Assembly (NCBI RefSeq): GCF_032818155.1
Contig: NZ_CP102590.1
Span: forward strand, 558,001-622,000
Source: Niallia taxi
GTDB taxonomy: Bacteria; Bacillota; Bacilli; Bacillales; Cytobacillaceae
Direction: 5' to 3'
Length of the DNA: 64,000 nucleotides
The notes beneath the pieces were generated by a model. It saw only the letters and a list, made by a program, of their open reading frames with translations, was not told the origin of the DNA and searched no databases. Positions 44,076 to 53,080 of the stretch are shown here, piece by piece. How positions within the stretch are numbered: the first letter of the stretch is position 1; each line of letters opens with the position of its first letter. A program made the position numbers and the translations under genes.

Positions 44076-44106
44076 AAAACCGAACTTTTCAGTTCGGTTT
44101 TTTTAT
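44076..44106 (+). terminator. Terminator of the CynX-like gene
   Basis: AAACCGAACT and AGTTCGGTTT form a 10-bp stem around a 4-base loop and end in seven T's. Confidence 0.85.
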
Positions 44107-44269
44107 TTACTTGGATGATTCATTTATAAGCCCAAGCCCTAAATAAATGATTTATTTATTTCCACTTAGGATTACACCCCCAAAAAAAACACCAATATTA
44201 TCTAACATCTACTATTAAATATTTATTAATTCCAAGGACAAACTAAGAAAAAAATAAAAGGAGAAAACG

Positions 44270-44755
44270 ATGTTTAAACGGAATGAATTAAACTTCTTAC
44301 GACTATTATTCTTTGCCAGCATTGGATTATTGATAAATATGATTAGAAAGCCACCTTTAAAGGAGTGGCTGATTATCTTTTTGTTTAAAAGCTACATTGC
44401 ATCAATATTAGATAATCTTGCTGTTAAAAAAGGCTATATTACATACCCTGTTAGAATATTTAGGACGTTCGACATTAGTGTGCTTTTCAGCTACTTAATC
44501 TTTCCTGTCACTTGTGTTTATTACAACCACGCATCAAAAGATTCAAAATTGCTCGGAATAGTGATCAAGTGCCTTCTTTTCAGCATTCCATCAGCAATTA
44601 CAGAACATTTTATTGAGAAAAATACGAAGCTGGTCCAATATAAAAAGGGCTGGAACTCTTATTACAGCTTTTTTTCCATTGCTTTCTCCTTCTTATTTGT
44701 TAGGTTATTTATGGCTATTGTTCGCAAGGCGGAAAAAGTACAAGCAAATAATTAA
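44270..44755 (+). CDS. CBO0543-family membrane protein
   Basis: The 161-residue protein has four to five hydrophobic segments and the ending YKKGWNSYYSFFSIAFSFLF that recalls the uncharacterised CBO0543 family, frequent in Bacillaceae. Function unknown. AAAGGAG lies 8 bases before the ATG. It converges with the rocB-like gene. A distant relative may be the gene at 61094. Confidence 0.7.
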   Translation: MFKRNELNFLRLLFFASIGLLINMIRKPPLKEWLIIFLFKSYIASILDNLAVKKGYITYPVRIFRTFDISVLFSYLIFPVTCVYYNHASKDSKLLGIVIKCLLFSIPSAITEHFIEKNTKLVQYKKGWNSYYSFFSIAFSFLFVRLFMAIVRKAEKVQANN

Positions 44756-44762
44756 ATGAACA

Positions 44763-46415
44763 TTATCCATTCTCATGATGTGATACAGATGGATTGGCTG
44801 CAAATATTTTTGTAATGCTGAAGAACAGAATATCCTTTAATGTTTCAAATGCATAGTCGATATCCAATCTTTCGGTCCACTGATGTGCATCAAAACCAAC
44901 AGGTCCGATATTTAAAACAGGTACGTTCAATACTTCTAAATCTTTAAGTGGTACAGAGTATCCCCTCTCCCACATTGGCATATTAGCGGTAAGTGATATC
45001 ATGGATGCAGCGGGATACTGTAAACCAGCATAGCTTAAATCGGATATACCATTAAAGTAATTTCTTTTTTCAAAATCTACTCCATGAGAAGCTAATCCAT
45101 ATTTCTGAATGGCTTGCACAGCATTATTGATTAATGGATCTTTATAGGAGCTTATCGCTGGATAAAAGGGCGGCGCAAAAAACAAAATCATCATCGGTGC
45201 CAATTCCTTACATAAAATCGCTAGCTTATCGACCATTTTAATCGTTGCCTCTCTATCATCCATCGCCCCCTTGTTTTTCAGGATATTTGCATGAATACTT
45301 TCCACACTTTCTTTTCCATACTTTGTCACAGCATACTTACTAAGTTCATCAAATGTTAATACAGTAACCTTCATGTCCGGTGGCACAAATGGAGTAAATT
45401 TAGCAAAGGCAAGAGCTTGTTTTTGATAAGAACTAGCTATGTTTGCTGCCGCTCTGTCAGCTGTCTCTTTTAATGATGTCACAATATCATCCATTTTCTT
45501 CTCTAATAAAAATAAATTGAATAGTGTTACGGCCCGATGCGGAATTTGCACAGAATAATCCTTTTTAATCCCATACTGTATCAAATTAGTTGGCGGCGGA
45601 GTGATTTCCCCCTCTACTATTTCGCATAAATCGGTGTTTAATTCGAATTCCTCTGTCAATAAAGAGACCATAAAATTTGCATTTAATCCTGCAAAGGGTT
45701 CCCCAACATGGGTTTCTTTTCCATAGCACAAAAAGCCTGGAAGCAATTTTCCAATCGACCCCGTATATAAATATTTATTTTGGTCACCGGGATATCGCAT
45801 AAACATCGGCTCACCATTTAATACCGTCACATATTCCAAGTCATGTTTTTGTGCGATTTCTAATAAAAGTGGGACAGCCGCTCTCATTCCGACAGAATTT
45901 ACTTCCTCATCTGGAACTGTCACTAGCAGAATGTTTCCATCGAATTCTCCGTTGCATGCTTTTTCTATCATAGACATATGGAGGGCAAGCCCACATTTCA
46001 TGTCCATTGTTCCCCTGCCAAATAACCAATTTCCTGTTTCCATATCGTTTTTGACCTGTCTTGGCAGTTCTTCCTTATGCTGTCGAAATAATTCTGTGAT
46101 TTTTTGGGGATCAAATGCGTATTCCTTCCATCTTCCATAATCCTCTACATCTACTACATCAAAATGACTGATAAGTATGACTGTCTTTTTCGTTAGTGGT
46201 TGTTTTTTTACAAGACCAGTAACAAAATACGTTCCGTCACCTGTTGGATTTTTTTGCAGATGCTGCGGATTCTCTTGGAAATATTTTAAGCTTGTTAACT
46301 GATTTATGACATAGTCAGGCAGCTCCTTTTCGGCTTTTGTGCCTGTAATGCTTGGAATCTTGACAAGATTACATAAAAGGTCAACTAATTGCTCCTTTGT
46401 ACTCCATTTCTCCAT
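44763..46415 (-). CDS. rocB: RocB-like M20-family hydrolase
   Basis: The 550-residue M20-family metallohydrolase resembles RocB of the arginine/ornithine utilisation regulon. Motifs: VILISHFDVVDVEDYGRW near 79-96 (first metal His, Asp), GRGTMDMKCGLALHM near 132-146 (bridging Asp) and VPDEEVNSVGMRAA near 165-178 (catalytic Glu, metal Glu). RocB's exact reaction is unproven. The ATG at 46415 follows AGAGGG. It lies 70 bases downstream of the IclR gene in the same direction, opposite rocD. Confidence 0.88.
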   Translation of the reverse strand: MEKWSTKEQLVDLLCNLVKIPSITGTKAEKELPDYVINQLTSLKYFQENPQHLQKNPTGDGTYFVTGLVKKQPLTKKTVILISHFDVVDVEDYGRWKEYAFDPQKITELFRQHKEELPRQVKNDMETGNWLFGRGTMDMKCGLALHMSMIEKACNGEFDGNILLVTVPDEEVNSVGMRAAVPLLLEIAQKHDLEYVTVLNGEPMFMRYPGDQNKYLYTGSIGKLLPGFLCYGKETHVGEPFAGLNANFMVSLLTEEFELNTDLCEIVEGEITPPPTNLIQYGIKKDYSVQIPHRAVTLFNLFLLEKKMDDIVTSLKETADRAAANIASSYQKQALAFAKFTPFVPPDMKVTVLTFDELSKYAVTKYGKESVESIHANILKNKGAMDDREATIKMVDKLAILCKELAPMMILFFAPPFYPAISSYKDPLINNAVQAIQKYGLASHGVDFEKRNYFNGISDLSYAGLQYPAASMISLTANMPMWERGYSVPLKDLEVLNVPVLNIGPVGFDAHQWTERLDIDYAFETLKDILFFSITKIFAANPSVSHHENG

Positions 46416-46485
46416 GACATGCCCTCTTTTCCGTATGATGAAATTGCTTTCCATTCACTATATAAAAATGGACAGAACCCGCAAA

Positions 46486-47226
46486 TTATGTGGTTCTGCC
46501 TATTGCTGTTGAAATTTCGTCTGCCGCTTTCTTTATACAATGAATCAAATAGGATAAACGTTCGTCACTAACACGATATTGGACGACACCAATACTGATT
46601 GCCCCGACAATATCGTGATTAAAATTAAAGACAGGTGCTGCAACAGACAATGTTCCATCTGTTCTTTCACTGAAGCTAGTAGCATAGCCCTGTTCTTTAA
46701 TAAGAGCTAAATGGCCATATAATTCTTTTTGTTTTTCTTTAGATGATGGCAGTAGCTCCTTTACATTTGCCTCAATTGTCTCTTCTGGCATATAAGCTAG
46801 AATTGTCTTATTTGGCGCTCCGATATGAAGGGGAATTCGCAGTCCGATTTTGTCAATGATTCGCACATTTGTTGGACTGTCTACACGTTCTATTATGATA
46901 GCTTCCTTTCCGTCCGGAATATTGAAATAGATACTTTCCTCTACTTGAAGTGCTAATACTTCCATCACTTCTCGTGCTTTCGTTCTATAATCAGCCTTCT
47001 CAAGCTCCCTTAAGCCGATCTCCATCCATAAGCTTCCGAGTTTATATTGCTTCGTATTTTGGTTTTGCTGTACTAAGCGATGTTGAATGAGTGTATTCAG
47101 TAAGCGATGGACCGTACTTACCGGAAGACGCAAGCTATCAGCGATTTCTGAAATGGACCACCATTCTCCTTTTTCAGAAGCAATTAACTTGATAATGTTT
47201 AATGCTCTATCGATAGACTGTACCAT
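46486..47226 (-). CDS. IclR-family regulator
   Basis: The 246-residue protein has a winged helix-turn-helix (SIDRALNIIKLIASEKGEWW then SISEIADSLRLPVSTVHRLL at 4-45) and an IclR effector domain (IPLHIGAPNKTILAYMPEE near 128-146, RTDGTLSVAAPVFN near 185-198). It is transcribed with rocB and away from rocD, making it the likely local controller of arginine/ornithine degradation in place of RocR. The ligand is unknown. Confidence 0.9.
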   Translation of the reverse strand: MVQSIDRALNIIKLIASEKGEWWSISEIADSLRLPVSTVHRLLNTLIQHRLVQQNQNTKQYKLGSLWMEIGLRELEKADYRTKAREVMEVLALQVEESIYFNIPDGKEAIIIERVDSPTNVRIIDKIGLRIPLHIGAPNKTILAYMPEETIEANVKELLPSSKEKQKELYGHLALIKEQGYATSFSERTDGTLSVAAPVFNFNHDIVGAISIGVVQYRVSDERLSYLIHCIKKAADEISTAIGRTT

Positions 47227-47290
47227 AATGACCTACATTCTGTTTTTGACATAAAAAACCTTTTCACACCATCAATGTAGCAGACAGATA

Positions 47291-47436
47291 AACATTGTGC
47301 AATATTATTTTTACAATGTTAAGAATTATTAAAAATTTGGTTATAACAAGCATGATAACCTATTGACATATTATTGAAATTATTTGACAATAAAGATGAT
47401 TTCCAAATAGTAGATATCGTTTCCACATTACGGAAA
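47291..47436. promoter_or_regulatory. Candidate IclR operators between iclR and rocD
   Basis: AACATTGT (47291-47298) and ACAATGTT (47313-47320) form an 8-bp inverted repeat with a 14-base gap near the iclR promoter. TTTCC-ACATTAC-GGAAA at 47420-47436 is a second dyad, in the style of IclR sites, 90 bases before rocD. No sigma-54 -24/-12 element (as used by B. subtilis rocDEF) was found. Confidence 0.45.
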
Positions 47437-47525
47437 AACCAGCTATTTTAATTTATGCTTGGACAATACATCATATGATATAAAATCACGTTTGAAGAAA
47501 CCACCTAATGAATGGAGGAACCCTT

Positions 47526-48722
47526 ATGTCTTTATCGGAAAGGATTATAAGGCAAACGGAAAAATATGGAGCAAACAATTATCACCCCCTGCCAATAGTG
47601 ATTGAAAAAGCGGAAGGGGTATGGGTGGAAGACCCAGAAAACACAAAATATATGGATATGCTTAGTGCCTATTCGGCCGTAAACCAAGGACATCGGCATC
47701 CGAAAATTATTGCGGCTTTAAAAAATCAAGCTGATAAAGTGACATTAACCTCCCGCGCCTTTCACCATAGTCAGCTCGGTCCATGGTATGAGAAGCTTAG
47801 TAAATGGACAAATAAGGATATGACATTGCCGATGAATACTGGTGCAGAGGCTGTCGAAACAGCTATTAAAGCGGCAAGACGCTGGGCCTATGATGTAAAA
47901 GGCATCAAAGCTAATTCGGCAGAAATTATTGCATGCACAGGAAATTTCCACGGCCGCACGATGGCCGCCGTTTCGTTATCGTCTGAGGCTGAATATCAGC
48001 GTGGTTTCGGTCCATTGCTTCCTGGCTTTAAACTCATTCCTTACGGAGATTTAGACAGTCTTAAACAAGCGATTACCCCAAATACGGCAGCATTTTTAAT
48101 CGAGCCAATTCAAGGGGAAGCTGGTATTATCCTCCCACCTCCAGGCTTTATTAAAGCGGCATTTGAGTTATGTCAAAAGCATAACGTTCTCTTTATCGCA
48201 GATGAAATTCAAGTTGGCCTTGGCAGAACAGGAAAAATGTTTGCCTATGAGTGGGAAGACATCGAGCCAGACATGCTTATATTGGGCAAAGCACTTGGTG
48301 GAGGCGTATTTCCTATTTCCTGTGTTGTTGCTAACAAGGACATACTCGGCGTATTCAATCCAGGATCACACGGGTCCACATTTGGCGGAAACCCACTTGC
48401 ATGTGCCGTCTCCATCGCAGCATTAGAAGTCATTGAGGATGAAAAGCTTGCAGAACGGTCCCATGAGCTTGGCTCTTATTTTCTTGCCAAACTGCAAGAA
48501 ATCAAGAACCCGGTAATTAAAGAAGTTCGTGGCAGAGGATTATTTATCGGCATGGAATTATATGAGGAAGCACGACCATATTGTGAGCGGTTGAAGGATC
48601 TTGGCTTGCTTTGCAAAGAAACGCACGATACTGTAATTCGGTTTGCGCCGCCGCTGATTATCACAGCGCAGGAATTGGATTGGGCACTTGAAAGGATTAA
48701 TCAGGTGTTTACCGCAAAATAA
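47526..48722 (+). CDS. rocD: Ornithine aminotransferase
   Basis: The 398-residue PLP enzyme converts ornithine and 2-oxoglutarate to glutamate semialdehyde and glutamate. Class III aminotransferase features: [20 protein letters not shown] near 44-63, [18 protein letters not shown] near 137-154, [20 protein letters not shown] (cofactor Asp) near 221-240 and the PLP lysine K255 in [15 protein letters not shown]. The ATG at 47526 follows GGAGGAA. Divergent from iclR-rocB. Confidence 0.94.
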   Translation: MSLSERIIRQTEKYGANNYHPLPIVIEKAEGVWVEDPENTKYMDMLSAYSAVNQGHRHPKIIAALKNQADKVTLTSRAFHHSQLGPWYEKLSKWTNKDMTLPMNTGAEAVETAIKAARRWAYDVKGIKANSAEIIACTGNFHGRTMAAVSLSSEAEYQRGFGPLLPGFKLIPYGDLDSLKQAITPNTAAFLIEPIQGEAGIILPPPGFIKAAFELCQKHNVLFIADEIQVGLGRTGKMFAYEWEDIEPDMLILGKALGGGVFPISCVVANKDILGVFNPGSHGSTFGGNPLACAVSIAALEVIEDEKLAERSHELGSYFLAKLQEIKNPVIKEVRGRGLFIGMELYEEARPYCERLKDLGLLCKETHDTVIRFAPPLIITAQELDWALERINQVFTAK

Positions 48723-48733
48723 TGAAGATAAGA

Positions 48734-48771
48734 ACAAGAAACTGATTAGACATTCCTAATCAGTTTCTTGT
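48734..48771. terminator. Bidirectional terminator between rocD and the kdp operon
   Basis: ACAAGAAACTGATTAG and CTAATCAGTTTCTTGT form a perfect 16-bp stem around a 6-base loop. It overlaps the last codons of the CBS-protein gene. Confidence 0.88.
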
Positions 48772-49181
48772 ATCATCGCATTCCCATTTTGCTTTGAAAG
48801 CCACTGCATCACTTCTCTTCGTCTAATAATCCCAATAAACACTCCTGAATCATCAACGACTGGGACAAAGTTTTGTTCAAGTAGGGTACTAACAATTTCT
48901 TCTATTTCGCTGTTGACAGAAATAGCTTCATATTTAGAATGGAGCGGCACATCTTGAAGGCTGACCACATTTGTATGCTGAAAATCGAGATTACCAGTAT
49001 TTTTCATTTTCCACAGTAAGTCACCCTCAGTTATTGTGCCTAAATAGTGACCATCCTTGTTTAAGATTGGCACGGCACTGTAGCGGTGATATTCCATCTT
49101 TTCCATTACCTGCCTCATTGTCCAATGTTGAAATACGAAAGCAACCTCTTGTTTTGGAATAAGAAAAAATGCTACGTTCAT
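48756..49181 (-). CDS. CBS-pair protein of the kdp operon, candidate nucleotide sensor
   Basis: The 141-residue protein is two CBS domains: TMRQVMEKMEYHRYSAVPIL then DGHYLGTITEGDLLW (about 21-57), and EIEEIVSTLLEQNFVPVVDD then GVFIGIIRRREVMQW (about 92-128). CBS pairs bind adenosine nucleotides; DarB/CbpB (YkuL) in B. subtilis binds c-di-AMP, and the C-terminal half here looks similar (FIGIIRRREVMQWL). The ATG overlaps the kdpD-like stop (TAATG), so the two are co-translated. With c-di-AMP riboswitches upstream, a c-di-AMP or ATP signal on the transporter or KdpD is plausible but unproven. Confidence 0.82.
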   Translation of the reverse strand: MNVAFFLIPKQEVAFVFQHWTMRQVMEKMEYHRYSAVPILNKDGHYLGTITEGDLLWKMKNTGNLDFQHTNVVSLQDVPLHSKYEAISVNSEIEEIVSTLLEQNFVPVVDDSGVFIGIIRRREVMQWLSKQNGNAMIQETD

Positions 49182-50374
49182 TATCGTTTATTTTCCTTTC
49201 TTATTGGCTTGCTGTCTGCCACAATATGAATATCTATATTAGTTGTTTGTCTCATAATATCATTGACGATGGAGCCTCTTTTAATTTCCTCCCACCTTGT
49301 TCTTGCTGATTGCCCTAATAATATTTGCGTAATAAAGTAACTTTTGGCTGTTTCAACAATTATTTGAGCAGGCTTTTTCTTTCCTTTTTTCTGAAGAATA
49401 AACTGAGCATGAAACTGCAAGGATAATTCTTCCCATACTCTGATCGTTTCTCTTTTCCATTGCGGCATTTCCAGCACATCAGTATCTGTAACATGGAGCA
49501 CATAGAGCTTTGCCTTTAGTCGATTGGCCATACGCCAGCCTCTTCTTATCAGCTTTTCCGCTGTTTCACTATACTGCACGCAAACTAATATCTTTTCATG
49601 AAGTCCAATCGGACCTTGGTAAAGATGACCATTGTTTTCTTCTATTTTTTCATCCACATCATCTGCTACTTCTCTTAACGCCAACTCTCTTAATGCATAA
49701 AGATTCGCTTCCGTAAAAAAATTACTTAAGCTTTGCTGAATTTTATGGTTAGCATAAATCTTTCCTTCCTTCAGCCGCTTTCTCAATTCCATTGGTGTGA
49801 TATCAATAAGCTGAATTTCATCTGCTTTATCAAGGAAAAGGTCTGGCAGTCTTTCCTTTACTTTTACTCCAGTGAAATTCTCCACAATATCATGAATACT
49901 TTCCAAATGCTGTATATTAACAGCTGTGTAAACGTCAATCCCTGCAGCTACTATTTCTTCTACATCTATATATCTTTTTGGATTTACTGATCCATAAATA
50001 TTCGAATGAGCAAGCTCGTCAATAATGACAATTTCAGGTCTTCTTGATAAGATGGCCGGAACATTTACTTCAAAAAACTTCTTTCCTTTATATGTTATTT
50101 CTAGCAGTGGAACTCTCTCTAGTTTTCCTACCTGATTTCCCGTTTCCATTCTGTTATGTGTTTCAATCAGCCCAATGACAATATCCTTTCCTTCATTCCG
50201 CAATTCATTTGCATCCTGTAGCATTCTATATGTCTTTCCGACCCCTGGTGCTGCGCCAATATACAGCTTTAATTTCCCCCTGCTTTGCTTATTGATTTCT
50301 GCAAGGATTTCTTCAGGCGTTCTCCTGTTGGCAAATGGATGTTCCTTATTCACACACATCATCAACTCCATCAT
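49181..50374 (-). CDS. kdpD: Short KdpD: sensor and Usp domains without histidine kinase
   Basis: The 397-residue protein contains only the KdpD N-terminal domain, with Walker A GAAPGVGKTYRMLQDA near 43-58 and Walker B IVIIDELAHSN near 114-125, and the universal-stress-protein domain (EKILVCVQYSETAEKLIRRG near 250-270). Full KdpD is about 890 residues with four helices and a kinase core; none follow, and no kdpE is present. Such short forms are known in some Bacillus and cyanobacteria, and the Usp domain binds c-di-AMP in S. aureus KdpD. The gene lies between kdpC and the CBS gene. Confidence 0.9.
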   Translation of the reverse strand: MMELMMCVNKEHPFANRRTPEEILAEINKQSRGKLKLYIGAAPGVGKTYRMLQDANELRNEGKDIVIGLIETHNRMETGNQVGKLERVPLLEITYKGKKFFEVNVPAILSRRPEIVIIDELAHSNIYGSVNPKRYIDVEEIVAAGIDVYTAVNIQHLESIHDIVENFTGVKVKERLPDLFLDKADEIQLIDITPMELRKRLKEGKIYANHKIQQSLSNFFTEANLYALRELALREVADDVDEKIEENNGHLYQGPIGLHEKILVCVQYSETAEKLIRRGWRMANRLKAKLYVLHVTDTDVLEMPQWKRETIRVWEELSLQFHAQFILQKKGKKKPAQIIVETAKSYFITQILLGQSARTRWEEIKRGSIVNDIMRQTTNIDIHIVADSKPIRKENKR

Positions 50375-50418
50375 TCATAAGCTTCCCGCTTAGTCACAAG
50401 CGGGAAACCCAATCTATA

Positions 50419-50982
50419 TTAGGGGATTAATTTCGTTAATTCTATGTTCAATTGCAGAACATTAACCTTTTCCTCGCCAAACATCCCCCAATCCTTTTTC
50501 TCTGTATGACGCTCAATCAAATCCAGTAAAGCCTGCTTTGTTATGCTAGTATTATTGGAGATTCTTGTTATCTGTGCTCTTACTGCCTCTGGAGTAATAT
50601 GAGGATCAAGCCCGGATCCAGAGTTTGTGATTAGGTCAATTGGCAAATCCTGCAGTGATTGATTTGGATTTTCCCTCTCCCAATCCGCTATTGATAGCTT
50701 CGTCCGCTCAAGCATCTCTGCATTTGTTGGTGCATAATTATTGGTGCCAGAGCTTGAAGCATCATAATTAATGCTTGAAACTCTCCCATGAAATAAACGT
50801 TCATCAGTAAATGACTGGCCAATTAGCTTAGAGCCAATTATTTCACTATTTTCCCCGTACACGAGGCTGCCGTTAGCTTGTGTTGGGAGCAAAATGGAGG
50901 CAATGCCTGTAACAGCAAACGGGTAAATCAATCCACAAATAAGCATAAACAGCAAGCTGGTTCTTGCAACGGTTGCAAACAT
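50419..50982 (-). CDS. kdpC: Potassium-transporting ATPase subunit C
   Basis: The 187-residue subunit has one N-terminal membrane helix (SLLFMLICGLIYPFAVTGIA) and the KdpC blocks GSLVYGENSEIIGSKLIGQS near 38-57, SSGTNNYAPTNAEML near 78-92 and NSGSGLDPHITPEAVRAQIT near 120-140. It stabilises KdpB. The ATG at 50982 with GAAGGGATG upstream is preferred to the longer frame to 51042, which would overlap kdpB. Order kdpB-C is normal. Confidence 0.94.
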   Translation of the reverse strand: MFATVARTSLLFMLICGLIYPFAVTGIASILLPTQANGSLVYGENSEIIGSKLIGQSFTDERLFHGRVSSINYDASSSGTNNYAPTNAEMLERTKLSIADWERENPNQSLQDLPIDLITNSGSGLDPHITPEAVRAQITRISNNTSITKQALLDLIERHTEKKDWGMFGEEKVNVLQLNIELTKLIP

Positions 50983-51013
50983 GTTTTCATCCCTTCCAAT
51001 AGTCAAATAAAAT

Positions 51014-53068
51014 TTATAATACAGTCGATATAAGCAGGTCAATTACTTTAATGCCAATGAACGGTACGATAACACCTCCAGCGCCGTATAAAAACAGGTT
51101 TTTCTTTAATAATGCATCAGAGCTCATTGGCTTATATGCTATTCCCTTCATTGCTAGCGGAATGAGAAGCGGGATGATAACCGCATTAAAAATTAATGCA
51201 GACAATATTGCCGAAACCGGTGAGTGCAGCTCCATAATATTTAATCTGCTGACTTCTGGTATTGCGACCATAAACATGGCTGGCACTATCGCAAAATACT
51301 TGGCAATATCATTTGCAATGCTAAAGGTTGTTAATGCTCCCCTTGTCATTAGCAGCTGCTTCCCAATACTAACTACTTCTATGAGTTTAGTTGGATTAGA
51401 ATCCAAATCAACCATGTTGGCAGCCTCTTTAGCAGCAGTTGTACCACTGTTCATTGCCAATCCAACATCAGCCTGTGCTAATGCTGGCGCATCATTGGTA
51501 CCATCGCCTGTCATTGCGATCAATTTGCCTTTTGCTTGCTCCTGCTTAATGACTGCAATTTTATCCTCTGGCTTACATTCAGCAATAAACTCATCAACCC
51601 CTGCTTCCTTAGCAATCGTAGCTGCAGTCAAAGGATTGTCGCCAGTGCACATGATTGATGTTATGCCCATTCTCCGCAGCTCTTCGAATCTTTCTCTCAT
51701 GCCTGGTTTTACAGTATCCTTTAAATAAATGAGTCCTACTATTTGGCTGTCAATTGCAACTGCTAAAGGTGTACCCCCTGCTTGTGCAATATGATTCGCT
51801 TTTTTGTCTAAATCTGCAGGTATTATGCCTCCTTTTGATAAAACCCATTGCTTTATGGCATCTACTGCCCCTTTACGGACCAAACTCCCATCCTGCAAAT
51901 TCAAGCCGCTCATTCTTGTTTCCGCTTTGAATTCAACTATTTCCGCTCCAGCTGCCAATGTATTATCATAGTGATAATTTTCCTTTTTTAATAGCTCCAA
52001 AACAGATCTGCCTTCTGGTGTTTCATCTTTCAGTGAGCTTGCTGCAACCCATTTATAAAAGATATCCATATCAGCCTCGCCTGCTTTGATAAATTCACTT
52101 GCCATCCGATTCCCAAATGTTATCGTACCTGTTTTATCTAAAATAATCGTATTAATATCACCAGCAGCCTCAACTGCTTTACCCGACATCGCCAAGACAT
52201 TGAATTTTGTGACCCGATCCATCCCAGCGATCCCAATGGCTGAAAGGAGTCCGCCAATAGTTGTCGGAATTAAGCACACAAGAAGAGCAATTAATACTGG
52301 CAATGAAAGCTGAAAGCCTAGATAGTTTGTAAAGAAAGGCAGTGAGATGACAACAAACAGGAAAATAAGAGTTAAGCTAATCAAAACCGTATTCAATGCT
52401 ATTTCATTCGGTGTTTTTTGCCGCTCTGCTCCTTCTACTAATGAAATCATCTTATCCAAAAAGGATTCTCCAGGATTGCTTGTTATTTTCACCTTTATTT
52501 CGTCACTGACTACAATTGTCCCGCCAGTTACAGAATTAAAATCGCCGCCAGCTTCTTTTAAAACAGGTGCAGATTCACCCGTGATTGCTGATTCATCGAC
52601 AGATGCCAAACCTTGAATCACTTCTCCGTCACCTGGTATCGTTTCTCCTTGCTTAACTAATACAACGTCACCTTTTTTCAGCTGAGAGGATGGTACATGA
52701 CTAATGCTGCCTTCATTTAAAAGGTTTGCGAACATATCTGTTTTAGATTGTTTTAGCGTACTGGCCTGAGCCTTTCCCCGTCCTTCTGCAATCGCCTCTG
52801 CAAAGTTTGCAAACAAAATAGTTAACAATAGAATGATAGAAACGGCAATATTAAAGCCGCGTTCCGTCCCGTTTGCTTCTAATGCGTCTGGAAAAATGGC
52901 CAGAACAACTGTGATAAAAAAGCCTAATTCTACAATAAACATAATTGGATTTTTCACCATTAATGTTGGATTCAGCTTAATAAATGAATCCTTAACCGCC
53001 TGTATGATAATGTTATTATTCATTAACGTACTTCCTTTCTGACTTTGCAGTTCCTCCTGAGTATTCAT
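51014..53068 (-). CDS. kdpB: Potassium-transporting P-type ATPase subunit B
   Basis: The 684-residue P-type ATPase has the phosphorylation motif DKTGTITFG at D311, TGES (phosphatase loop), the hinge [20 protein letters not shown] and membrane helices at about 40-95, 225-285 and the C-terminus, as in KdpB. It hydrolyses ATP to drive K+ through KdpA. GGAGGG lies 6 bases before the ATG at 53068; an internal ATG at 53023 has a weaker AAGGAAG. It follows kdpA by 12 bases. Confidence 0.95.
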   Translation of the reverse strand: MNTQEELQSQKGSTLMNNNIIIQAVKDSFIKLNPTLMVKNPIMFIVELGFFITVVLAIFPDALEANGTERGFNIAVSIILLLTILFANFAEAIAEGRGKAQASTLKQSKTDMFANLLNEGSISHVPSSQLKKGDVVLVKQGETIPGDGEVIQGLASVDESAITGESAPVLKEAGGDFNSVTGGTIVVSDEIKVKITSNPGESFLDKMISLVEGAERQKTPNEIALNTVLISLTLIFLFVVISLPFFTNYLGFQLSLPVLIALLVCLIPTTIGGLLSAIGIAGMDRVTKFNVLAMSGKAVEAAGDINTIILDKTGTITFGNRMASEFIKAGEADMDIFYKWVAASSLKDETPEGRSVLELLKKENYHYDNTLAAGAEIVEFKAETRMSGLNLQDGSLVRKGAVDAIKQWVLSKGGIIPADLDKKANHIAQAGGTPLAVAIDSQIVGLIYLKDTVKPGMRERFEELRRMGITSIMCTGDNPLTAATIAKEAGVDEFIAECKPEDKIAVIKQEQAKGKLIAMTGDGTNDAPALAQADVGLAMNSGTTAAKEAANMVDLDSNPTKLIEVVSIGKQLLMTRGALTTFSIANDIAKYFAIVPAMFMVAIPEVSRLNIMELHSPVSAILSALIFNAVIIPLLIPLAMKGIAYKPMSSDALLKKNLFLYGAGGVIVPFIGIKVIDLLISTVL

Positions 53069-53080
53069 AGCTACCCTCCA

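Noticed and set aside
51051..51728. 225-codon plus-strand open frame
   Set aside because: Antisense of kdpB; long only because of codon bias of the real gene.
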